From JBCKUK01 sp038924905 (lineage in GTDB: Bacteria > Pseudomonadota > Gammaproteobacteria > Burkholderiales > Methylophilaceae): a stretch of 46,584 nt of DNA. The stretch is taken from positions 1-46,584 of the forward strand of contig JBCKUK010000009.1 in assembly GCA_038924905.1 (NCBI GenBank), written 5' to 3'. Under the pieces are notes generated by a model that saw only the letters and a list, made by a program, of their open reading frames with translations, was not told where the DNA came from and searched no databases. The translations under genes were made by a program, and so were the position numbers. Below are positions 35,785-42,661 of the stretch, in pieces. How positions within the stretch are numbered: the first letter of the stretch is position 1; each line of letters starts with the position of its first letter.

Positions 35785-36561
35785 ATGCTGGTCGATTCGC
35801 ATTGTCATCTTAATTTCCCCGAACTAGCCAGTAATATAGACGCCATTAGACAGGCTATGGCGGATAATCAGGTTGGTCACGCGCTGTGCATCTCGGTCAC
35901 GCTGCGTGAATTCCCGCAGGTGCTCGCGATGGCCGAGGCGCATAGTAATTTTTACGCATCGGTTGGCGTGCATCCTGATTACGAAGATGAGCCGCCCTTG
36001 ACTGTGGATGATCTGGTAGCGCTAGCCAGGCATCCCAAGGTTGTTGCAATAGGGGAGACCGGGCTGGATTATTATCGCTTGACCGGCAATCTGGAGTGGC
36101 AACGGACGCGCTTTCGCACCCACATTCGCGCCGCAATTGAGTCCAAAAAACCGCTGGTCATCCATACGCGCTCAGCCGCGGACGATACGCTGCGCATTAT
36201 GCGTGAAGAAAACGCGCAACTAATAGGCGGAGTAATGCATTGCTTTACCGAGAGCCTGGAAGTGGCTATGCAGGCAATTGAGCTGGGTTTTTATATCTCG
36301 TTTTCAGGGATTGTCACCTTCAAAAATGCGCTTGAATTAAAAGAGGTAGCCAGGCAGGTGCCACTGGAGCGCATCCTGGTGGAGACTGATTCGCCCTATC
36401 TTGCGCCAGTACCTTTCCGTGGCAAGACAAATCAACCGGCTTATGTGAAGTATGTAGCGGAAGAGGTGGCCAAGCTTCGCGAAATCAGCTTTGAAGAGCT
36501 GGCAGAAGCAAGCACCAATAACTTTTTCACCTTGTTCCAGCAGGCGCAGCGATGCAGTTAG
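35785..36561 (+). CDS. TatD family metal-dependent hydrolase (YcfH type)
   Basis: 258 aa. It begins LVDSHCHLNFPEL with metal ligands H6 and H8. Also seen: GVHPDYEDE, GETGLDYYR, HTRSAADDT, GVMHCFTES and the TatD signature LVETDSPYLAPVPFRGKTNQ. Such proteins act as metal-dependent DNases or deacylases, and the exact substrate is not known from sequence. Its 3' end overlaps the next gene by 10 bases. Confidence 0.95.
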   Translation: MLVDSHCHLNFPELASNIDAIRQAMADNQVGHALCISVTLREFPQVLAMAEAHSNFYASVGVHPDYEDEPPLTVDDLVALARHPKVVAIGETGLDYYRLTGNLEWQRTRFRTHIRAAIESKKPLVIHTRSAADDTLRIMREENAQLIGGVMHCFTESLEVAMQAIELGFYISFSGIVTFKNALELKEVARQVPLERILVETDSPYLAPVPFRGKTNQPAYVKYVAEEVAKLREISFEELAEASTNNFFTLFQQAQRCS

Positions 36562-37316
36562 TCGTGCTTGGCGTAGGCTCCAGCGCCGGCACGCCGGTGA
36601 TTGGTTGTGATTGTGCTACCTGCACATCTAACAACCCCCGCAATAAACGCACACGCTGCTCATCCGCCGTTATCATGCCCGGCGGTGAAACGATGCTGAT
36701 TGATACTGGGCCGGATTTGCGTAGCCAGGCGCTACGCGAGGGCATAAAGCGCGTAGATGCTGTGTTCTATACGCATACCCATGCCGATCATATCCACGGC
36801 ATTGACGATCTACGGGCGTTTTGTCAGTTACAGCGCCAGCAGATTCCGCTATACGGCAATCAGGCTACTTTGGATCACATTGCCGGCAAGTTTGCTTACA
36901 CGCTACGCGAACCGCGTGATTTTTGGGATTTACCAGCCTTGAGTATCAATCAGATCAGTGCACCACTTTCGCTTTTTGGCACGCAAATCACGCCCATCCC
37001 CGTTAAGCATGGGCGCAGTACTATCCTGGGCTATCGTATTGGCAATATGGCGCATTTGACTGATATTTCAGAGATTCCAGAAGCGTCTGTGGCACTATTA
37101 CAGGGGCTGGAAGTGTTGTTGCTCGATTGTTTACGCTATAAACCGCATCACACGCACATAAATCTGGAACAAAGTCTGGCTTATGCGAGTCTTATCAAGG
37201 CAACAGACACTTATTTAATCCATATGACGCACGAAATGGAATATGAAGCGCTTGGCAGTCAACTGCCCCCGTCAGTACACGTTGGTTATGATGGGCTTAG
37301 ATTAAACCTTAAGTAG
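36552..37316 (+). CDS. Metallo-beta-lactamase-fold hydrolase, PhnP-like
   Basis: 254 aa. The zinc motif HTHADHIHGIDD gives H75-x-H77-x-D79-H80. A second site typical of PhnP is GCDCATC (C19, C21, C24). Later ligands are in VKHGRSTILGY, LDCLRYKPHHTH and YLIHMTHEMEYE. PhnP is a cyclic phosphodiesterase of phosphonate catabolism, but no phn genes are here, so a broader cyclic phosphodiesterase role is likely. It overlaps tatD by 10 bases and is probably cotranscribed. Confidence 0.9.
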   Translation: MQLVVLGVGSSAGTPVIGCDCATCTSNNPRNKRTRCSSAVIMPGGETMLIDTGPDLRSQALREGIKRVDAVFYTHTHADHIHGIDDLRAFCQLQRQQIPLYGNQATLDHIAGKFAYTLREPRDFWDLPALSINQISAPLSLFGTQITPIPVKHGRSTILGYRIGNMAHLTDISEIPEASVALLQGLEVLLLDCLRYKPHHTHINLEQSLAYASLIKATDTYLIHMTHEMEYEALGSQLPPSVHVGYDGLRLNLK

Positions 37317-37384
37317 CCAGAGAGCTGCGTATTTAACAAGAAAATGCGATAATCCAACCACTTAACGTGAAATTAGGAAACAAC

Positions 37385-37798
37385 ATGCAACTCTACAGAA
37401 AAATTACCTTATCCATGACCATGCTTGCCTGTTTGGCTATGGTAACGCTGCCAGCCCTTGCAGAAACAGGAACAGACAAGGCATCAGCCAAGGCAACAAG
37501 CAAAACCAAGACCTACAGCGAAGATGAATTTATAACGATTTTTCAGGGCAAGTCACGTAAAGTCATTACAGAAAAACTAGGGCTGCCCGCAAAAAAGGAA
37601 CAGTCTGTTAAGCCTAGCGGTGCGGATAATATGCTGGTAGGCAAGGTGAAAGCCGAGGAAAAATCAAAGCCGGTGAATGTGGAGATGTGGTATTACAAAA
37701 ATGTAGTGCGCTATGACCCAAAGCGCACCTACAAAGAAACCGAACTTACCTTTGTTAATGACAGGCTGATGAATATCGCGTTCTTTAACAATAAGTAA
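37385..37798 (+). CDS. Small secreted protein, BamE (SmpA/OmlA)-like
   Basis: 137 aa from ATG 37385, with AGGAA at 37375-37379 five bases upstream. The GTG at 37367 is rejected. A signal peptide ends near residue 26 (TLPALA|ETGT). A lipoprotein Cys in TMLACLAM is possible but the lipobox is poor. After a Lys/Thr/Ala-rich linker, the pattern IFQGKSRKVITEKLGLPAKK, then EMWYYKNVVRY and ELTFVNDRLMNIAFF resembles BamE-type domains (helix, LG-x-P, WxY, beta strand). This is a fold-level guess. It has its own short upstream gap and a strong terminator, so it is probably monocistronic. Confidence 0.7.
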   Translation: MQLYRKITLSMTMLACLAMVTLPALAETGTDKASAKATSKTKTYSEDEFITIFQGKSRKVITEKLGLPAKKEQSVKPSGADNMLVGKVKAEEKSKPVNVEMWYYKNVVRYDPKRTYKETELTFVNDRLMNIAFFNNK

Positions 37799-37826
37799 TA
37801 AATCCAGAGAGGGCGTACAGCCCAAC

Positions 37827-37867
37827 AAATAAGCCGGAAGACGATGGTCTTGCCGGCTTATTTTTTT
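37827..37867 (+). terminator. Strong intrinsic terminator after the BamE-like gene
   Basis: A perfect 11-bp outer stem AAATAAGCCGG (37827-37837) / CCGGCTTATTT (37853-37863), stacked on an inner 5-bp stem AAGAC/GTCTT with a GATG loop and one bulged G, followed by more T residues. It closes the conserved block before the accessory region. Confidence 0.92.
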
Positions 37868-37910
37868 AGTTGATTCAAGCCATACCTGGTAATTTTGTAC
37901 CATAGCGATC

Positions 37911-37935
37911 AAGAGGGCGCATCCAGCGCCCTCTT
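37911..37935. terminator. Hairpin just after the PEBP remnant
   Basis: A perfect 10-bp stem AAGAGGGCGC / GCGCCCTCTT with a 5-nt loop, abutting the stop codon of the minus-strand PEBP fragment. The T-rich side (TTTTATTT) lies on the plus strand, and the minus strand lacks a U tract. It may be a two-way or relic terminator. Confidence 0.5.
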
Positions 37936-38191
37936 TTATTTGTGGCGATACAGGCCAATGAGCTGAGCCTTATCGAGGATATGCCCTTGCATTGCGTTTT
38001 CCAATTGGGTTTTGGTCGGCTTGCCGAGGTCAGGCAGCCCTACATCCAGCGCGTATAGCTTATGTATATAGCGGTGCTTGCCGATAGGCGGGCAGGGGCC
38101 CCACCGTAACCTGTGCGCTTCCAATCGTTGATACCTTCCAATGTACCGGGTGGCAGGGCGTGCGAGGCTGCGCCTTCTGCCAGGCCAGTGG
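37936..38191 (-). pseudogene. PEBP family (YbhB/YbcL) protein, 3' remnant with frameshift
   Basis: Only the C-terminal half of a phosphatidylethanolamine-binding-protein-like gene remains. Reading from the IS border: TGLAEGAASHALPPGTLEGI then NDWKRTGYGG, followed by a frame change at the GGGGCCCC tract (38095-38102), and then GPCPPIGKHRYIHKLYALDV to the end LIGLYRHK. The motif GYGG-PCPP-x-G-x-HRY is the PEBP signature. The N-terminal half is missing: the sequence stops at the IS21 end at 38192, and the other flank of the IS does not resume it. Non-functional by truncation and frameshift. Confidence 0.85.
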
Positions 38192-38218
38192 TGTCAAACA
38201 GCATCCAATATTTTCCAC
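38192..38218 (+). repeat. IS21-type terminal inverted repeat, istB side
   Basis: Begins TGTCAAACAGCATCCAATAT and ends TTTCCAC. It matches the other end at 24 of 27 positions when that is read on the minus strand. A related copy of its last 20 bases, CAGCGTCCTACTTTTCCCAC, follows at 38223-38242 and overlaps the istB stop codon. Confidence 0.8.
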
Positions 38219-38221
38219 TAA

Positions 38222-38980
38222 TCAGCGTCCTACTTTTCCCACTTCATTACTTTTCTGAGCACTGTTTTTGCGATGCTTAAATCGGTAAGAATCATTACCA
38301 GTTTCCAAGATGTCGCAATGACCCATTGAATACACAGTCGTCATCTTTGCATCACCAAACACTTGCACCCATTCGCTGAAGGTGAGATTCGTCGTGAGGA
38401 TTAGAGAGGTCTTCTCATAAAGCTGGCTGATGAGATGAAACAACAACGCGCCACCTGATGCTGGAAATGGCAAATATCCCAGCTCATCTAAAATCACCGC
38501 ATCCACCAGGCAAAGCTGTTTAGCCAAATTACCGACCTTGCCCTGCGTCTTCTCGCGCTCTAGTTGATTGACCAAATCCACCACATTAAAGAAACGGACA
38601 CGTTTGCCTTGATGGATAGCAGCCACCCCAATCGCTGTGGCTAGGCGGGTCTTTCCTGTACCAGTGCCTCCCACCATAATCAAGTTATGCGCGGTCTCCA
38701 TAAATGCAGCACTCGCTAATTGCTCAACGACCGCTTGTGACAGATGGGTTTCCGCCCAATCAATGCCCAGCAAGTCCCGATGTATCGGGAAGCGAGCCGC
38801 CTTGAGTTGATAGCGCAGACTTTTGAGTTGACGGTCTGTTTGTTCGGCAGCAAGCAGTTTCTCCATCCACACTTCTGGACGATGCACCTGCTTGGGTTTT
38901 TCTGCTTGCAATTCACCCCATGCAGTTGCCATGCCATAGAGTTGTAGTGCTTTTAAACTGGCGGCATAATCAATGGACAT
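38222..38980 (-). CDS. istB: IS21-family helper ATPase IstB, probably impaired
   Basis: 252 aa AAA+ ATPase that helps IstA choose the target. The Walker A GGTGTGKTRLA and Walker B VILDELGYLPF are intact. Near the C-terminus the segment after FGDAKMTT reads VYSMGHCDILETGN. In this family an LLDR-x-THHC-type stretch is expected here, so a short deletion with local frame change seems to have removed the conserved Arg. The open frame is full length (about 250 aa) but probably not functional. It overlaps the end of the IstA remnant by 11 bases, as in intact IS21 elements. Confidence 0.85.
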   Translation of the reverse strand: MSIDYAASLKALQLYGMATAWGELQAEKPKQVHRPEVWMEKLLAAEQTDRQLKSLRYQLKAARFPIHRDLLGIDWAETHLSQAVVEQLASAAFMETAHNLIMVGGTGTGKTRLATAIGVAAIHQGKRVRFFNVVDLVNQLEREKTQGKVGNLAKQLCLVDAVILDELGYLPFPASGGALLFHLISQLYEKTSLILTTNLTFSEWVQVFGDAKMTTVYSMGHCDILETGNDSYRFKHRKNSAQKSNEVGKVGR

Positions 38981-40459
38981 TGTGCGCCCCTAACAAGTAG
39001 TCATAACGGTGGCAATTGGCCGCCGGTTCAAGCGTCAATGCAATTCCATCTGGCACTTGAATGCTTGCTATGGTGGGCTGTGGAGCGGTGAGCCTGCGTA
39101 ATTCATTCATCACAACAGGTGCGCTCACCACACCATATTCCAGTGCTAACTCACAAGCCACCGACAGTGTATCTAGTCCGGATTCTCCCGCAAGCATGAG
39201 CAGTTCCACAAAGGCGCGGTCGCCTTTCGGTTGCTTCAGAATACGATCACGCACGACTTTAATCGGATTGGGTAAGTCCCATGCCACAAAGGGTGCGCCA
39301 TCCCTGAGTGCGCCTGGTTTCTTCTCTAACACCGGCAAATAATGCCAAGGGTCACAAACCAACTGTTCACGGCCATACACCCTTGGATGGGCAGCAATAA
39401 CCTCACCGTTTGCCACAACGCGTACTTTGTCGGCAGTAATGCGCACCGATACCGCCTGGCCAGCATAAATGGCTGGTACGCTATAGCGATTGCGATCTAC
39501 ATTAACCAAGCAGGTTGAAGAGACGCGCAGCATGTGTTCAACATAACCATCAAAGCTGGCAGTGATGCCGTAGTAGTGGCTGCTCATCAGCAAAGCACTC
39601 GGCAATGGTGCCGGTGGCGCTGAGCGGGATGTTTACGCTGGGCTAACTCTTTGCAGCGGGTAGCAAGCCAGTCATTTAATTCGGCGAAGGAAGCAAATCT
39701 GGCGAGTGGTGTGAATAGCCATTCACGCACATTGCCGACTTGATTCTCTACTTGTCCCTTCTCCCAGCCAGAAGCAGGTGTGCAGGCGACAGGTTCAAAC
39801 AGATAGTGATTGGCTAGTGTTAAAAAAACGGCAATTGAATTGACGCTCTTTACCTGAGTACACGGCATCCACCACGGTCTTGAGGTTGTCGTAAATCATA
39901 CGGGCTGGTACGCCACCAAAGAAACTGAATGCGCGGATGTGGGCACCCAGCACCATTTCCTGCGTTTCTCCTGGGTAGGCCACGACAAACATTTGGCGAC
40001 TATAGGGTAGACGAAAGTGCGCTACTTTAATCTTCTGCAACACACCACCTAACTCGACTTGTTCCTGGCTCCAGTCGAACTGACAGGCATCAGCAGGCTG
40101 AAAGAGTAATGGCACGAATGCTGACGTTGGCTTTTGTGGCCCATGGGTGCTGGATTTCCAACTCCTAACGAAGCGTTGCACGCTGTCATAGGCGCCCATA
40201 TAACCGATGGCTTGCAATCCTTCAAACATTCGATGTCCGCAACGGCGGCGTGGACGTGCAAGTTTGGCATCGTCAATCAGCCATTGCGTGAGTTGTTCTT
40301 TAAATGGACCCAGCTTGGGTGCTTCTGGCTGTACCCGTTTGTACTGAGGCTCTTCAACAGTAAGAAGGTGTTGCGTACCGTGGGTCGTGAGAGACCCATG
40401 TCTTTGGCGATGGCTGTAACCGTTTGCTTTTGTACCAAATATCGCCTGCGTATTTTCAC
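38970..40459 (-). pseudogene. istA: IS21-family transposase IstA, multiple frameshifts
   Basis: Pieces in order on the minus strand: a GTG start at 40459 with a helix-turn-helix (TAIAKDMGLSRPTVRN); a frame change near 40355-40375; the catalytic-core part (ACQFDWSQEQVELGG, GGVPARMIYDNLKTVV) to about 39830; a one-base insertion in an A7 tract at 39822-39828; FLTLANHYLFEPVACTP and GWEKGQVENQVGNVREW; two more frame changes near 39607-39613 and 39565-39580 around IAECFADEQPLLR; then FDGYVEHMLRVSSTCLVNVD to the end. The DDE residues (D in CQFDW, D in MIYDN, E in GQVEN) survive, split over frames. Dead by at least four indels. Confidence 0.9.
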
Positions 40460-40581
40460 GCTTAATCTTGCCGCTTTAGCGGCTTAGATTAGCGGGGAAG
40501 ACCTTTACGGTCTCGTAAATCATGTCCATATAAATCACTCCAGATACCCCCAGCTAAAACACTGGATGGTGACATACTGAG

Positions 40582-40608
40582 GTGGAAACTATTGGACGCT
40601 GTTTAACA
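40582..40608 (-). repeat. IS21-type terminal inverted repeat, istA side
   Basis: Read on the minus strand from 40608 it begins TGTTAAACAGCGTCCAATAG and ends TTTCCAC, partner of 38192-38218. The gap from here to the istA start (40460-40581) shows no gene. It contains the palindrome-poor IS leader only. Confidence 0.8.
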
Positions 40609-41042
40609 CATATCATTCCAAAACGCCAAATCGAAAAGATTATCTAGAGCGCGAGGCACGGAATACCTCTTTGGGCTTGGCTGGTGAAGAATTCGTGTTG
40701 AACTACGAGCATCACAGGCTTTATACCTTAGGTCAGCATACATTAGCTGATAAAGTCGAACATGCCTCCAAAACTAAAGGCGACGGACTTGGTTTCGATA
40801 TCCTTTCGTTTGAAGCCAATGGCCAAGAACGATTTATCGAGGTTAAGACTACGGCCTTTGGTAAAGAAACCCCGTTTTTCATCAGCCGAGGTGAAGTAGG
40901 CTTTTCAGAAAGTCATCAGAACGAATACCAACTTTATCGTCTTTTTAACTTTCGCCAAGTTCCAAAGATGTTCCAATTACATGGACGGATTGAAAAACAC
41001 TGCGCACTAACCCCGATAAGTTACATTTGCGAATTTAGCTAA
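40609..41042 (+). pseudogene. DUF3883 domain protein, 5'-truncated remnant
   Basis: An open frame runs out of the IS end with no native start. The first foreign residues are YHSKTPNRKDYLEREARNTS, then LGLAGEEFVLNYEHHRL, KTKGDGLGFDILSFEANG and RFIEVKTTAFGKETPFFIS. GFDI...EVK fits a PD-(D/E)XK nuclease-like core (D, E-x-K), the usual reading of DUF3883 (protein NO VEIN C-terminal) domains. In larger proteins it accompanies restriction or other defence modules. A TTG at 40671 could start a 123-aa product, but the gene is clearly cut by the IS edge. Function of the parent protein is unknown. Confidence 0.75.
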
Positions 41043-41055
41043 AAAGCAAAATGTA

Positions 41056-41077
41056 GCGCAGGCGCCCTCGCCTGCGC
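41056..41077. repeat. GC-rich perfect palindrome, REP-like
   Basis: GCGCAGGCG (41056-41064) / CGCCTGCGC (41069-41077) with a CCCT loop, 14 bp after the DUF3883 stop. No U tract follows on either strand, so it is not a standard terminator. It is much more GC-rich than its surroundings. Confidence 0.55.
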
Positions 41078-41088
41078 CACAAAACACC

Positions 41089-41329
41089 TCAAAACTCCAA
41101 CGGATCCACATCCACCGCCCAGCGGATTTTCGAATTCAAGGGAACGCCCCCTCAAGCTCTCAACCAAGATTTTAAGTGCTCTCTGCAATGGCTGGGGCTA
41201 TTCGCCTGCATCAGCAAGTGGCCGCGCTCCATGCCTTTGAGCCCTTCCATCTGTGGGCGCACAGGATTATAGACCGTAACCTTTTCACTCAAGCCATGAG
41301 CGGCACAGTATTGGGGCCAGGCCACAGCT
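41089..41329 (-). pseudogene. Diverged extra copy of the priA 3' end
   Basis: On the minus strand it reads AAHGLSEKVTVYNPVRPQME, GLKGMERGHLLMQANSPSH, then LKSWLRA, an in-frame TGA (41152-41154), NSKIRWAVDVDPLEF and stop. The true PriA ends VYDPVRPQMERLKGMERGHL and VRWAVDVDPLEF, with the same spacing. The last 25 bases are identical to the true gene, while a 59-base stretch further in matches at about 80%. This is therefore a fragment from a related but different priA, or an old duplication. It fills the 287-bp gap between the DUF3883 remnant and higA. Confidence 0.85.
41091..41115 (+). repeat. 25-bp direct repeat of the priA 3' end, copy 1
   Basis: Starts AAAACTCCAACGGATCCACA and ends TCCAC. 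It is identical to 42664-42688, which covers the last codons of the true priA. The two copies bracket higA, higB and yaeQ. Confidence 0.9.
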
Positions 41330-41686
41330 TCAAGCCGCCTTCGAATACTGCTGAATCTCAGGAATAACGTCTTTCAAACTTTCCCGCGCCAGCTCAATAT
41401 CGTAATGCGTTTGCAGATTGAGCCAGGACTGCGCATCGGTGCCAAAGAATGCAGCCAGACGTAAGGCTGTATCTGCCGTAATGGCGCGTTTACCCAGAAC
41501 GATTTCATTGATACGCCTAGGCGCAACACTGATCGCTTGCGCAAGCCGATATTGACTGATGCCCATGGGGTTCAGAAAATCTTCAAGCAATACATCGCCT
41601 GGGGTGGGGATAGGTAATTTGCCACCTGTGACCACATCCGAGTAGTCGGTGCTTTGCAATTGCTCTCTCGTAATTTCAGTATTCAT
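41330..41686 (-). CDS. higA: HigA-family antitoxin (XRE-type HTH)
   Basis: 118 aa. The helix-turn-helix region is PGDVLLEDFLNPMGISQYRL then AQAISVAPRRINEIVLGKRA, the HigA/VapI-type pattern, in which the C-terminal part ending RLAAFFGTDAQSWLNLQTHY is typical. It neutralises HigB and should bind the palindromes upstream of higB. The ribosome site AAGGAG overlaps the higB stop codon (TAAGGAG), nine bases between the genes, so translation is coupled. Toxin-first order is the hig hallmark. The stop comes directly before the priA fragment. Confidence 0.93.
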   Translation of the reverse strand: MNTEITREQLQSTDYSDVVTGGKLPIPTPGDVLLEDFLNPMGISQYRLAQAISVAPRRINEIVLGKRAITADTALRLAAFFGTDAQSWLNLQTHYDIELARESLKDVIPEIQQYSKAA

Positions 41687-41695
41687 GATAACTCC

Positions 41696-41977
41696 TTAGT
41701 GATAGTCCACAATTTCAACTTCAAACGCATCGCCGTTTTCAAACCTGAAGCAAATTCTGAATTGCTGGTTTACCCGGATGCTCCAAAAACCTCGCCGATT
41801 TCCGCTAAGTTTTTCCAGGCGATTCCCCGGCGGCACCCGCATAAAATCAATGGTGGCCGCTGCCTCAAGTTGAATCAGCTTGCGCACTGCAATCATTTGA
41901 ACTTCGCGACTGAATTTCTTAACCTCAAGGCCTTGAAAAATCGCCGCCGTTTTTTTGCACTTGAAGCTCTTGATCAT
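41696..41977 (-). CDS. higB: HigB-family (RelE superfamily) mRNA interferase toxin
   Basis: 93 aa, basic. It begins MIKSFKCKKTAAIFQGLEVK, with central RKLIQLEAAATIDFMRVPPG followed by NRLEKLSG, and ends FWSIRVNQQFRICFRFENGD and EVEIVDYH. These are the standard HigB core blocks, and the RVNQQFRICF strand and final DYH match active family members. It is expected to cleave mRNA on the ribosome. No truncation is seen. The predicted promoter puts the transcription start at or next to the ATG, so the message may be leaderless. Confidence 0.92.
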   Translation of the reverse strand: MIKSFKCKKTAAIFQGLEVKKFSREVQMIAVRKLIQLEAAATIDFMRVPPGNRLEKLSGNRRGFWSIRVNQQFRICFRFENGDAFEVEIVDYH

Positions 41978-41983
41978 TGTTTA

Positions 41984-42018
41984 ATGTTAACGCTACTCGT
42001 TATTAACGTCAACCGTTA
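41984..42018 (-). promoter_or_regulatory. higBA promoter with two palindromic operators
   Basis: On the minus strand, TTGACG (42012-42007), a 17-bp spacer and TAACAT (41989-41984). Two perfect copies of TAACG-N5-CGTTA lie at 41988-42002 and 42004-42018, centres 16 bp apart. The far one covers the -35 box and the near one the spacer and the edge of the -10 box. This is the expected layout for autorepression by a HigA dimer pair. Confidence 0.75.
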
Positions 42019-42069
42019 TTAAAACAGCTTGTTTAGTTTGCATAACGGAAGCTGCTTAACATGCCCTGA

Positions 42070-42627
42070 TTAATAGCTTTTATCGGCGGCCGCTTTTAGC
42101 ACCACGCACTCTACCATCACCGCTGAATTGCCATCCATGAGCCATACCTGACCATCTTGAATGTTGCACTGTAGCTGCATATTCCTTTGTGCCAGGGCGG
42201 CGATGGCACGTGTGCTTTCTTGCGGTAAATTGATGATGGTGAGGTTTTTTAGGCGCTCGAACTGACTGCTGTTTTGCGCGTACCACATCTTGGCCGCACG
42301 ACCGCCATAGCAGTACACAATGACTTGGTTGGCGCGGCCACAGGCTTTGCGGATGAGCTTTTCGTCTGGCAGGCCGACATCTATCCATAACTCAATGGCT
42401 CCCGTTAAATCTTTTTGCCACAAATCTGCTACATCGTCAGTCGTCATGCCCTGGCCAAACTCCAGGTATTCGTGCGCGTGCATGGCAAATGCCAACAACC
42501 GAACCATCATGCGCTCGTCCGTTTCTGACGGGTGGCGTGACAGCGTGAGTGTATGTTCTTGATAATAGTGCCGCTCCATATCCGCGATTTGCAGATTAGC
42601 TTTGAAGACGGTTGCTTTGAGGGCCAT
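42070..42627 (-). CDS. yaeQ: YaeQ family protein
   Basis: 185 aa from ATG 42627, close to E. coli YaeQ (181 aa). The longer frame to 42684 overlaps the priA end and is not supported. Family blocks: ALKATVFKANLQIADMERHY, RHPSETDERMMVRLLAFA, GLPDEKLIRKACGRANQVIV and YCYGGRAAKMWY. YaeQ has a PD-(D/E)XK nuclease-like fold, but its cellular role is not settled. It lies 34 bp after priA on the same strand and is probably cotranscribed. Confidence 0.93.
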   Translation of the reverse strand: MALKATVFKANLQIADMERHYYQEHTLTLSRHPSETDERMMVRLLAFAMHAHEYLEFGQGMTTDDVADLWQKDLTGAIELWIDVGLPDEKLIRKACGRANQVIVYCYGGRAAKMWYAQNSSQFERLKNLTIINLPQESTRAIAALAQRNMQLQCNIQDGQVWLMDGNSAVMVECVVLKAAADKSY

Positions 42628-42661
42628 GATGTTGTCTTTGTTATAAATTTGTTCGAATCGT

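Larger units (their letters stand above)
38192..40608 (-). mobile_element. Decayed IS21-family insertion sequence (about 2.4 kb)
   Basis: It carries istA-istB-type genes on the minus strand, bounded by 27-bp imperfect inverted repeats beginning TGT(C/T)AAACAGC (38192-38218 and 40582-40608) with three mismatches. The left end holds a second copy of the repeat core at 38223-38242, as IS21 elements often have multiple terminal repeats. The transposase is broken by several frameshifts, so the element should be immobile. No target duplication is seen and the two flanks belong to unrelated truncated genes, so sequence was lost or rearranged at one edge after insertion. Confidence 0.85.

Noticed and set aside
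40134..40487. 117-aa plus-strand frame inside the IS21 element
   Set aside because: Antisense to the istA remnant, no family features.
37799..42661. CRISPR array, tRNA, integrase or intact phage gene in the accessory region
   Set aside because: I looked for regular spaced repeats, cloverleaf-like sequence and integrase motifs, and saw none. The only repeats are the IS ends, the 25-bp priA repeat and short palindromes.
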